Shown: piece after piece, positions 1 through 6,397 of the stretch | How the letters are laid out: each line of letters begins with the position of its first letter | How positions within the stretch are numbered: position 1 is the stretch's first letter | Assembly: GCA_047518105.1 (NCBI GenBank) | Contig: JAKZRQ010000160.1 | Span: 1-7,593 of the forward strand | Direction: 5' to 3' | Source: VXYL01 sp047518105 | GTDB lineage: Bacteria; Pseudomonadota; Gammaproteobacteria; Pseudomonadales; Azotimanducaceae | DNA: 7,593 nucleotides | Translations under genes and position numbers: made by a program | The notes under the pieces: model-generated | The model's input: only the letters and a program-made list of their open reading frames with translations | Databases searched by the model: none | Told to the model about the DNA's origin: nothing

Positions 1-168
1 CTCGTGGATGACGTGCTCCGAGACCCGTTCACGGGTGCGGGGAAACCGGAACCGTTGCGCGGTCAACTGAGTGGCAAGTGGTCGCGGCGTATCGACCAGG
101 AGCACCGGCTCGTCTACGCGGTCGACGATGACCGGGTGTACTTCCTCGCGTCGCGCTACCGCTACTGA
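1..168 (+). CDS. yoeB: YoeB/Txe-family mRNA interferase toxin (3' part, 5' end outside window)
   Basis: This is the toxin half of a YefM-YoeB type II toxin-antitoxin pair. Such toxins bind the ribosome and cleave mRNA in the A site. The open frame runs from the window edge to TGA at 166-168 and gives 55 residues, which align to residues 30-84 of the 84-residue E. coli YoeB, so about one third of the N-terminus is missing. Visible family motifs are DPF, GKPEPLRGQLSG, WSRRI and EHRLVYAV. The equivalents of catalytic Glu46 (in KPEP) and Arg65 (in EHRLVY) are present. The C-terminus reads SRYRY where E. coli YoeB ends CRYHY, so the position of catalytic His83 is Arg. The antitoxin gene (yefM) would normally lie just upstream, outside the window. 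Family assignment is firm; whether the toxin is active is uncertain because of the His change. Confidence 0.93.
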   Translation, partial: LVDDVLRDPFTGAGKPEPLRGQLSGKWSRRIDQEHRLVYAVDDDRVYFLASRYRY

Positions 169-176
169 GCTACCGA

Positions 177-196
177 GCCGACCGCAGCCGACCGCA
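177..196. repeat. Two tandem copies of a 10-bp unit
   Basis: GCCGACCGCA occurs twice back to back in the 59-bp gap between the converging toxin and monooxygenase genes. No terminator hairpin followed by a T-run is visible in this gap. The repeat is probably a simple slippage product with no evident function. Confidence 0.6.
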
Positions 197-227
197 GGCG
201 CCCGCAAATCGCGTCGCAAGGCGCGCC

Positions 228-509
228 TTAGCCGATGACTTCGAACCGCTTGAGCTCCGGCCGACCGGCCATCAGACCTCGGAACTTGGGACCCGCCGCG
301 CGAAAGTGGTCGCTGGCGCCATGGGCGGCGAGCGCTTCGTCGTCGTCGTAGAGTTCCATCACGGCATAGCCGTCGTCGTCCTTGACCAGGGTGTAGAGCT
401 GGTTGCCGGGTTCGTTGGCTCGGACCGCGGCGGCGAGTTCCAGCATGACGGTCTCGAACTCCGCTTCCTTGCCTGGGGCGACGTTCAACCTTGCGAGTAG
501 GGCAATCAT
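228..509 (-). CDS. ABM-fold putative quinol/antibiotic biosynthesis monooxygenase
   Basis: The product is a 93-residue protein of the antibiotic biosynthesis monooxygenase (ABM, COG1359, YgiN-like) family: small cytoplasmic dimeric alpha-beta barrel proteins. Family members oxidise quinols or polyketides without a cofactor, but many have no known substrate. The family pattern is clear. It starts with a strand (IALLARLNV, residues 2-10), then PGKEAEFE leading into a helix. Next come ANEPGNQLYTLVK (31-43) and a strand YAVMELYDDDEALAAH with the typical His (63), followed by SDHFRAAGPKFRGLM. The length is normal for the family. The ATG at 507-509 is preceded on the minus strand by GGAAG about 9 nt upstream, a plausible ribosome-binding site. 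It is divergent from the Nudix gene across 67 bp and convergent with the toxin gene. Fold assignment is solid; reaction and substrate are unknown. Confidence 0.88.
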   Translation of the reverse strand: MIALLARLNVAPGKEAEFETVMLELAAAVRANEPGNQLYTLVKDDDGYAVMELYDDDEALAAHGASDHFRAAGPKFRGLMAGRPELKRFEVIG

Positions 510-576
510 CTAAAGACACTTCCAAATTGGCGACAGGGTGCGGCAGCATATCGCGACCACCCGTTTGGCGTAAGCA

Positions 577-1140
577 ATGCACCGAAACAAACTGCTCGCG
601 CTGCTCGATGGTTACGCGGACCGCTATCCGGGCGAAGATGTATCGCGGTTTCGGGCGTTCGTGACCCGCCAGCCGCGCTGTTTCGAACGCGACTGCTGGG
701 ACGATGGGCACGTCACGGGCTCCGCCGTGGTTCTCGACGGTGGCGGCGCCTCGATGCTGATGACCCACCACGCCAAGCTCGGTCGGTGGTTGCAGCTAGG
801 CGGGCACGCCGACGGCGAAACCGACCCGTTGGCGTTCGCTTGCCGGGAAGCGACGGAAGAGTCCGGGCTCGCCGTCGTGCCCGTGCAAGAGGAGGTTCTC
901 GACCTCGACATCCACGCCATCCCGGCCCGGGGCAGCGACCCGGCCCACTATCACTACGACGTGAGATTCCTGCTTCGGGTGGAACGACCCGGACCGCTCG
1001 AGGCGACCGACGAGTCGCTGGCGCTGCAATGGGTTCCGTTCGACCGCATCGAGGCGGTTACCACCGAAGAGTCGATTTTGCGGATGGTCGGGAAGTACCG
1101 GAAGATTGCGCGGCACCAGCCCTCGGCACGCGACGACTGA
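577..1140 (+). CDS. Nudix hydrolase
   Basis: The product is a 187-residue Nudix-superfamily hydrolase; such cytosolic enzymes cleave nucleoside diphosphates linked to another moiety, using a divalent metal. The Nudix box spans residues 76-98 (start GHADG, then REATEESGL): Gly76, Arg90, Glu91, Glu94, Glu95 and Gly97 are all in place. The acidic residue expected seven positions into the box is Thr82, with Glu81 beside it. LQLGGHADG followed by REATEESGL resembles a Nudix subgroup whose substrate is not established. The N-terminal helix (LLALLDGYADRYPGE, residues 6-20) precedes the Nudix fold. The ATG at 577 is chosen because the homology-like segment starts immediately; no strong Shine-Dalgarno is visible before it. 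It ends 5 bp from the stop of the converging ATPase gene. Family is near certain; substrate unknown. Confidence 0.93.
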   Translation: MHRNKLLALLDGYADRYPGEDVSRFRAFVTRQPRCFERDCWDDGHVTGSAVVLDGGGASMLMTHHAKLGRWLQLGGHADGETDPLAFACREATEESGLAVVPVQEEVLDLDIHAIPARGSDPAHYHYDVRFLLRVERPGPLEATDESLALQWVPFDRIEAVTTEESILRMVGKYRKIARHQPSARDD

Positions 1141-1145
1141 ACAGG

Positions 1146-2552
1146 CTATCGAAGCACGGCCATCACCGTATCCGCGTCCACGACGTGAACGGATGCGGCC
1201 GCGCCGTTTCGCTCCGAGCTCGCAGGAACAAACAACGCCCTCACGACATCGTGGTCAGCGATGCCGGGAATCGCGCCGACGTCGACTTGCGATGCGACCC
1301 CACCTGCAACGGGGATTCGGGTCGGTTGGCCCTGCCCTCGCCACTTGACTTCGCCGACCAGCACACGGCGACCGTCGGCGGAGCGGGCCACGACGTCGAA
1401 TTCGGGGTCGTTGCCGCGCCAATAGCGTTGTGCGGGCGCCCACGGTCCGAGCCGCGCCAGCGGCGTGTCGGCGCGATGCATCATCGGCACCGCCATGCGG
1501 CAGAGCTCCTCCCAAGCGTACGCTTCGAGGCTCGCACGGTATCGGCGCCAGTAGCCGAGCCGCGTTTCGCGCGGGGCTTCGGCCAATGCGGCGCGGTGCG
1601 GGGCGACGACGCGAAACCAGAATCGGAGGAACGGATCGGCAAGCCGGTAGAGACTGCGCTTGTCGGTTCGCGGGCTGCCTCCGAAGGGCGTTTCGCGACG
1701 AACGAGATCCATCGCCGTTAGCGTTGCCAGCGGCCTCGACAGGCTCGACGCGGGGCGGCCGATGCGCCCCGCGATCTCGCTGACTCGATTTGCGCCGGTC
1801 CCGATCACATCGAGCATTGGCCGCAACGCCACCGCAGGCGGCGTCTCTTCCAGGAGCAATCGATGGGGTTCGTCGTGAAGTGGGCCGGCAGGATCGAGCA
1901 CCAGGGCGTCGACGGCTTGGTCGAGATCGGACCCGAACGGGGCAGCCAGTTCCCAGTAGCGGGGCATGCCGCCCCAGAGCGCATAGACGGACACGAGATC
2001 GCGCGACGAGAAACCGGGGAAGGCGTCCCGCAGGGTTCCGGGCCGCAAGGGGCGCACGGCGAAGGCTTCGACCGCGCGGCCGAAGAGCGGTGCGCCGGCA
2101 TCGAGAACCGCGCCGTGCATCATCTGCTGACTCGAACCGCTGACCACCAGGCTTGGCGAGGCCTCGGGACTGTCGAGCCAGTTCTGGACGACGCTGACAA
2201 TGCCCGCATCGGCGGCGATCAGGTACGGCAACTCGTCGAGGACGAACGGACCCGGCCATTGCGCTTGCCGGGCGTCGCTCCGCAGGCGTTGGAAGAACGT
2301 GCGCCAATCGGGGTATTCGACGTCGTCGAACCCGGGGAATCGTTCCGCCACAGCCGCAGCCAAATACCGCCGCTGCACCGCAGGTGCCGACGGGTCGGCA
2401 ACGGTATAGAGCCCGTCGTGGCGTTGCGACCATTCGATGAGCAGGCGCGACTTGCCTACCCGTCGGCGTCCCCAGATGACGCCAAAGGCACCCGGCTGCT
2501 CGAGCGCCGCGTCCAGACGTCGCATCTCTTCGTGACGGTCTAGGAACTCCAT
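1146..2552 (-). CDS. AAA-type ATPase of the DUF234/COG1672 family with nuclease-like C-terminus
   Basis: The product is a 468-residue ATPase of the 'archaeal ATPase/DUF234' type, found in bacteria and archaea with no settled role. The Walker A motif is GRRRVGKS (residues 28-35) in the characteristic setting IWGRRRVGKSRLL. Walker B is FVLDELPYL, with Asp106-Glu107. VVSGSS (136-141) fits a sensor strand. Residues about 250-290 (RVSEIAGRIGRP through LVRRETPFGG) look like a winged helix. LYRLADPFLRFWFRVV (301-316) is the DUF234 hallmark. The C-terminus has FDVVAR (Asp386) followed by VGEVKW (Glu401-x-Lys403), the core spacing of a PD-(D/E)xK nuclease fold. The frame stays open upstream to 2729, but that part would run into yejF and encodes a low-complexity Arg-rich stretch. 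The ATG at 2550-2552 starts exactly at the conserved-looking EFLDRHEE motif. It appears to be a single-gene unit with its own promoter. Family is well supported; function is unknown. Confidence 0.9.
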   Translation of the reverse strand: MEFLDRHEEMRRLDAALEQPGAFGVIWGRRRVGKSRLLIEWSQRHDGLYTVADPSAPAVQRRYLAAAVAERFPGFDDVEYPDWRTFFQRLRSDARQAQWPGPFVLDELPYLIAADAGIVSVVQNWLDSPEASPSLVVSGSSQQMMHGAVLDAGAPLFGRAVEAFAVRPLRPGTLRDAFPGFSSRDLVSVYALWGGMPRYWELAAPFGSDLDQAVDALVLDPAGPLHDEPHRLLLEETPPAVALRPMLDVIGTGANRVSEIAGRIGRPASSLSRPLATLTAMDLVRRETPFGGSPRTDKRSLYRLADPFLRFWFRVVAPHRAALAEAPRETRLGYWRRYRASLEAYAWEELCRMAVPMMHRADTPLARLGPWAPAQRYWRGNDPEFDVVARSADGRRVLVGEVKWRGQGQPTRIPVAGGVASQVDVGAIPGIADHDVVRALFVPASSERNGAAASVHVVDADTVMAVLR

Positions 2553-2557
2553 CCAAT

Positions 2558-2598
2558 CATTATGCGTCAACACATAATGCTTGACAGCATAATAATGC
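2558..2598. promoter_or_regulatory. Multi-half-site operator overlapping the ATPase promoter
   Basis: Four copies of a 7-bp element ATWATGC lie in 41 bp. On the plus strand they are ATTATGC at 2559-2565, ATAATGC at 2574-2580, the reverse copy GCATAAT at 2587-2593 and ATAATGC at 2592-2598. CATTATG (2558-2564) and CATAATG (2573-2579) form a perfect 7-bp inverted repeat with an 8-bp spacer. GTCAA (2566-2570) and TTGAC (2581-2585) form a second dyad. The elements cover the -10 and -35 hexamers, so a bound protein would block transcription. Autoregulation by the ATPase through its winged helix is possible but is inference. Confidence 0.6.
2559..2587 (-). promoter_or_regulatory. Predicted sigma70-like promoter of the ATPase gene, giving a leaderless transcript
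   Basis: On the minus strand, CTGTCA (2582-2587; 4 of 6 matches to TTGACA) and CATAAT (2559-2564; 5 of 6 to TATAAT) are separated by exactly 17 bp. Only 6 bp separate CATAAT from the ATG at 2552, so transcription would begin at or next to the start codon. No Shine-Dalgarno precedes that ATG, consistent with a leaderless mRNA. The patch is AT-rich inside GC-rich surroundings. This is predicted from sequence only. Confidence 0.5.
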
Positions 2599-2611
2599 GG
2601 CCGTGCCGCAT
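2595..2611 (-). terminator. Possible weak terminator after yejF
   Basis: A perfect 7-bp stem (ATGCGGC/GCCGCAT) with a 3-nt loop begins 5 nt after the yejF stop. On the minus strand it is followed by TATTATG, which is AT-rich but not a true U-run. It could end or weaken transcription of the yej operon before the ATPase promoter. The left arm overlaps the last operator half-site. The missing U-run lowers confidence. Confidence 0.4.
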
Positions 2612-2616
2612 GGCGC

Positions 2617-4215
2617 CTACTCCAGGGCCAATGCCTCCAGGTCGAACGCCGCAGCCATGAGCGCCTTGGTGTAGTCCGTCCTCGGCGCATCGAATACCTG
2701 CGCCGCGGGTCCCTGCTCGACGATGACACCGTCCTTCATGACGATCAGGTCGTGCGCCAGGGCGCGCACCACCTTGAGGTCGTGGCTGATGAAGAGGTAG
2801 GCGAGACCGTGGCGGCGCTGCAGGTCGCGCAGCAGGTCGACGATCTGGGCCTGCACGGATACGTCGAGCGCGGACGTGGGTTCGTCGAGCACCAGGATGC
2901 CGGGATTCAGGACGATGGCCCGGGCGATGGCGACGCGCTGACGCTGGCCGCCTGAGAACTCGTGCGGGTAGCGGTCCTGGGTGTCGGGATCGAGATCCAC
3001 GTCGAGCAGAACGCGCCCGACCTCTTGCCGCCTGCCCGCTGCGGACAAATCGGTGCGGTGGATCTTCAAGCCCGCCTCGATGATCTGGTTGACCGAGAGG
3101 CGCGGCGGCAGGCTGCCGTAGGGATCCTGGAAGACGATCTGCATCTGGCTGCGCAACGGGCGTAGCGCCTTGGCCTTCAAGCCCTGGATGGGGTGATCGT
3201 TCACAGAGATTTCGCCTTTGCTCGCCAACAGCCGCAGGAGCGCCATGGCGAGCGTGGTCTTGCCCGATCCGGACTCGCCGACGATACCAAGCGTCTGCCC
3301 CCGGCGAATGCGCACCGTGACGTCGTCGACGGCCTTCAACACCTTGGCACGGGCGAACCAGCCGCGACCGAGCTTGTACTCCACGGACAATCCCCGCGCG
3401 GTCATCACCTCGGCCGCGTCCGGTGCGGAGCGAACCGGTTCTCCACCCGGCTCCGCGGCCAGCAGGCGCCGCGTGTAGTCGTGCTGCGGCGCGTCGAAGA
3501 CCCGGGCGGTTCGGCCTCGCTCGACGATCTCGCCCTGGGTCATCACGCACACCCGATCGGCCATCTTGCGCACCACGCCGAGGTCGTGGGTGATGAGCAG
3601 CAAGGCCATGTCCAGGCGGTCCTTGAGCGTGTTCAACAGCGTGAGTATCTGCGCCTGCACGGTGACATCGAGTGCCGTGGTGGGTTCGTCGGCGATCAAC
3701 AGATCGGGCTCGTTGGCGAGCGCCATGGCGATCATGACCCGTTGGCGCTGGCCGCCGGAGAGCTCGTGTGGATAGGCGCCGAGCCGGTCGCGGGCGTTCG
3801 GCAGGGCCACCATGTCCAAGAGTTCAAGCGCCTGGTCCCGGGACTCGCGTTTACCCATCGCGCGATGGACGAACAGGATCTCGCCGATCTGCTTCTCGAT
3901 GGTGTGCAGCGGGTTCAACGACGTCATGGGTTCCTGGAACACCATGCCGACGCGTTCGCCGCGGACCTTCAGCATGTCGTCCTCGGATGCGCCCATCACC
4001 TCCTGGCCGTCGACGCGAATCGATCCCCGGGGGTGGCTTGCGTACTGGTAGGGCAGGAGTTGCATGATCGATAGCGCGGTGACCGACTTGCCGGAACCGG
4101 ATTCGCCCACGAGGGCAACGGTCTCGCTCTGGTCGATGTGGAAGCCGACTCCGGTGACCACCACCTCGTCGCGGAACGCCACGGCGAGGTCGTTGACTTC
4201 GAGGATGCGGTTCAT
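2617..4215 (-). CDS. yejF: YejF: double ATP-binding subunit of oligopeptide/microcin C-type ABC importer
   Basis: This is the ATPase subunit that powers a Yej-type peptide importer on the cytoplasmic face of the inner membrane. The product has 532 residues (about 529 in E. coli YejF), with two ABC domains fused in one chain. Domain 1 has Walker A GESGSGKS (37-44), signature LSGGQ (152-156), Walker B LLIADE (Asp176-Glu177) and switch His210. Domain 2 has GESGSGKT (313-320), FSGGQ (420-424), LVLDE (Asp444-Glu445) and His478. Both sites therefore look competent. Each domain ends with the oligopeptide-transporter tail motif (DAPQHDYTRRLL near 241-252 and DAPRTDYTKALM near 509-520). The ATG at 4213-4215 overlaps the yejE stop as ATGA and is followed at once by the first ABC strand. 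The frame is open far upstream, but that part is a shadow of yejE. The solute cannot be read from this subunit. Confidence 0.96.
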   Translation of the reverse strand: MNRILEVNDLAVAFRDEVVVTGVGFHIDQSETVALVGESGSGKSVTALSIMQLLPYQYASHPRGSIRVDGQEVMGASEDDMLKVRGERVGMVFQEPMTSLNPLHTIEKQIGEILFVHRAMGKRESRDQALELLDMVALPNARDRLGAYPHELSGGQRQRVMIAMALANEPDLLIADEPTTALDVTVQAQILTLLNTLKDRLDMALLLITHDLGVVRKMADRVCVMTQGEIVERGRTARVFDAPQHDYTRRLLAAEPGGEPVRSAPDAAEVMTARGLSVEYKLGRGWFARAKVLKAVDDVTVRIRRGQTLGIVGESGSGKTTLAMALLRLLASKGEISVNDHPIQGLKAKALRPLRSQMQIVFQDPYGSLPPRLSVNQIIEAGLKIHRTDLSAAGRRQEVGRVLLDVDLDPDTQDRYPHEFSGGQRQRVAIARAIVLNPGILVLDEPTSALDVSVQAQIVDLLRDLQRRHGLAYLFISHDLKVVRALAHDLIVMKDGVIVEQGPAAQVFDAPRTDYTKALMAAAFDLEALALE

Positions 4216-5309
4216 ACCGCCGATCGCCTCGGATCGAACGCATCGCGCACGCCCTCGCCGACGAACACCAGCAAGGTCAGCATGATGGCCAGGGTGAAGA
4301 AGCCCGCGAGTCCGAGCCAAGGCGCCTGGATATTGGCCTTGCCCTGGGCGAGCAGTTCGCCCAGGGACGGGTAGCCGGCGGGCAGCCCGAAGCCCAGGAA
4401 GTCGAGCGAGGTCAGCGTCGTGATGGAACCGTTCAGCAGGAACGGCAGGTACGTCAGCGTCGCCACCATGGCGTTGGGCAGCACGTAGCGACTCATGATG
4501 GTGAAGTCCCCTTCGCCGAGGGCGCGCGCGGCGTTGACGTAGTCGAAATTGCGCGTGCGCAGGAACTCGGCGCGGACCACGGCGACCAGCGCCATCCAGT
4601 TGAACAGCAACAGCAGCAGCATCAGCACGAGGGGATTGGGCTCGATCAGGCTGGTCAGGATGATGATCACGAACAGCACCGGCAGTCCGGCCCAGATCTC
4701 CACCAGGCGTTGTCCGATCAGGTCGATCAGACCGCCGAAATAGCCTTGGGTCGCGCCGACGGAGATGCCGATGACCGCGGACATAAACGTGAGGCCGAGG
4801 CCGAACAGGATGGAGAGCCGGAAGCCGTAGATGATGCGCGCGGTCACGTCCCGGGCGACATCGTCGGTGCCGAGCCAGTGCCGGGCACTCGGCGCCTCGG
4901 GCACGGTGCCCTCGGTGTAGAAGTCGATGGTGTCGTGGCTGAATGGAATCGGCGGCCAGACCATCCAGCCGTCGCCGGTTTCGATCAGTTCCTTGACGTG
5001 GTGCGAGGTGTACACCGCCTCGGTCTCGAACACGCCGCCGAATTCCGTCTCCGGGTAGAAGTTGAGGATCGGTGCGTAGAGTTCGCCCTTGTAGCCCATG
5101 AGGACCGGCTTGTCGTTGGCGATGAACTCCGCGAACAAGCTCAAGACCACCAATGTCCCGATGATCCACAGGCTCCAGTAGCCGCGCCGGTTGGCCTTGA
5201 AGTTGGCCCAGCGCCGCCGGGTGAGCGGGGACAGCCACACGCGCGGCGCTTTGGCCCCCACGTAGCCGTCGGTGGGTGCGATCATGCCCGGTGGCGCCGC
5301 CTCTGCCAT
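4212..5309 (-). CDS. yejE: YejE: ABC importer permease subunit
   Basis: This is the second inner-membrane permease of the Yej peptide importer, pairing with YejB. The product has 365 residues, against about 341 in E. coli. A first membrane span lies near residues 46-64 (SLWIIGTLVVLSLFAEF) after a positively charged N-terminus. A long periplasmic segment (about 66-143) follows, typical of YejE rather than ordinary DppC. Then comes HWLGTDDVARDVTARIIYG (144-162), the DppC/OppC-type hallmark, and several further spans up to about 350. The EAA loop that contacts YejF lies around 246-280 (AEFLRTRNFDYVNAARALG onward). LDFLGFGLP and PSLGELLAQG (302-324) are also standard. The ATG at 5307-5309 shares one base with the yejB stop (TGATG). 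It has GGGAG 6 nt upstream on the minus strand. Confidence 0.95.
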   Translation of the reverse strand: MAEAAPPGMIAPTDGYVGAKAPRVWLSPLTRRRWANFKANRRGYWSLWIIGTLVVLSLFAEFIANDKPVLMGYKGELYAPILNFYPETEFGGVFETEAVYTSHHVKELIETGDGWMVWPPIPFSHDTIDFYTEGTVPEAPSARHWLGTDDVARDVTARIIYGFRLSILFGLGLTFMSAVIGISVGATQGYFGGLIDLIGQRLVEIWAGLPVLFVIIILTSLIEPNPLVLMLLLLLFNWMALVAVVRAEFLRTRNFDYVNAARALGEGDFTIMSRYVLPNAMVATLTYLPFLLNGSITTLTSLDFLGFGLPAGYPSLGELLAQGKANIQAPWLGLAGFFTLAIMLTLLVFVGEGVRDAFDPRRSAV

Positions 5310-6397
5310 CAAGACTCCCGGGTCTCGAAATCGATGCGCGGGTCCACCAGGGTGTAGACGATGTCGCCGACCAGCGTCATCGCGAGGCCGACGAAGGTGA
5401 AGCAGAACAGCGTCCCGAACATGATCGGGTAGTCGCGGCGGAGCACCGCCTCGAACCCGAGCAGTCCCAACCCGTCCAGCGAGAAGATCACCTCGATCAA
5501 CAGCGCGCCGGTGAACAGGATGCCGACCAGCGCGGCCGGGAATCCGGCGATGACGATCAGCATGGCGTTGCGGAAGACGTGGCCGTAGAGCACCCGACGC
5601 TGGTTGAGTCCCATCGCCCGGGCGGTGAGCACGTACTGCTTGGCGATCTCGTCCAGGAAGGAGTTCTTGGTAAGCATCGTCAGCGTCGCGAAGCCGCCGA
5701 TGGTGAGCGCCGTCACCGGCAGCGCCAGATGCCAGAAGTAGTCGGCCATCTTGCCGAGGAGGGTGAGATCCTCGAAGTTGTTCGAGGTCAGGCCCTTGAG
5801 CGGGAACAGATCCAGGTACGAGCCGCCCGCCAAGAGCACGATCAGGAAGATGGCGAACAGGAAACTCGGCACCGCGTAGCCGACGAAGATGAGCCCGCTG
5901 GTGGCGGCATCGAAGCGGGATCCGTCGCGCACCGCCTTGGCGACGCCGAGCGGAATCGAGATGATGTAGATGATCAGCATCGACCACAAACCCAACGAAA
6001 TCGAAACCGGCAAGCGTTCCTTGATGAGGTCGATGACGGGTCGGTCCTGGTAGTAGCTCTCGCCCAAGTCGAGGGTCAGGTAGGCGCGCAGCATCTTGAA
6101 GTAGCGTACGTGTATCGGTTGGTCGAACCCGAACTGCTTTTCGATGGCCTTGATCAGTTCAGGGTCCAGGCCCTGGGCGCCGGCGTACTGGGATTCGAAT
6201 CGCTCGGTGACCGCAGGCTGCGCGGTTCCGGCGCCGGCGATACGGCTGGTCGCGGCCACGTCCTGACCCGTGAGTGTGGCGATCATCTGGTCTACCGGTC
6301 CGCCGGGGGCGAACTGGACGAGGAAGAAATTGACGGTGATGACGCCGATCAGCGTCGGAAACAACAGGAACAGACGGCGTAGGACGTATCGACCCAT
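5309..6397 (-). CDS. yejB: YejB: ABC importer permease subunit
   Basis: This is the first inner-membrane permease of the Yej importer, which in enterobacteria takes up peptides and the peptide-nucleotide microcin C. The product has 362 residues (about 364 in E. coli YejB) and matches that protein along its length as I recall it. Shared features include an opening GRYVLRRLFLLFPTLIGVI span, FAPGGPVDQ (29-37), GLDPELI, and a periplasmic segment to about 130. SLPVSISLGLW-type and GSRFDAATSGLIFVGYAVPSFLFAI segments, GGSYLDLFPLKGL and the C-terminal YTLVDPRIDFE are also shared. About six membrane spans are visible. The EAA loop is near 247-280 (FLDEIAKQYVLTARAMGLN onward). The ATG at 6395-6397 shares a base with the upstream stop (TAATG). 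The frame continues upstream, but only as a shadow of the preceding gene. Confidence 0.96.
   Translation of the reverse strand: MGRYVLRRLFLLFPTLIGVITVNFFLVQFAPGGPVDQMIATLTGQDVAATSRIAGAGTAQPAVTERFESQYAGAQGLDPELIKAIEKQFGFDQPIHVRYFKMLRAYLTLDLGESYYQDRPVIDLIKERLPVSISLGLWSMLIIYIISIPLGVAKAVRDGSRFDAATSGLIFVGYAVPSFLFAIFLIVLLAGGSYLDLFPLKGLTSNNFEDLTLLGKMADYFWHLALPVTALTIGGFATLTMLTKNSFLDEIAKQYVLTARAMGLNQRRVLYGHVFRNAMLIVIAGFPAALVGILFTGALLIEVIFSLDGLGLLGFEAVLRRDYPIMFGTLFCFTFVGLAMTLVGDIVYTLVDPRIDFETRES

Noticed and set aside
169..227. Bidirectional terminator between the converging toxin and monooxygenase genes
   Set aside because: No hairpin with a T-run is visible; only a 10-bp tandem repeat was found.
510..576. 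Divergent promoters between the monooxygenase and Nudix genes
   Set aside because: A weak pair (TTACGC, 17 bp, TATGCT) can be drawn on the minus strand, but with only 3-4 matches per hexamer it is not distinguishable from chance. No convincing pair was seen for the Nudix gene.
1255..2556. Alternative minus-strand frame of 433 codons within the ATPase gene
   Set aside because: Arg-rich, no motifs, and offset by one base from the frame with Walker A, Walker B and DUF234 motifs.
2553..2729. N-terminal extension of the ATPase by 59 codons
   Set aside because: It would overlap the yejF 3' end, is Arg/Ser-rich without similarity, and reads through the promoter and operator patch. The ATG at 2552 is better.
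5276..6382. Long plus-strand open frame (368 codons) antisense to yejB and yejE
   Set aside because: It lies opposite two genes with full-length family matches, and its translation is rich in Glu, Arg, Gln and His as expected for a reverse-strand shadow in GC-rich DNA. No domain was recognised.
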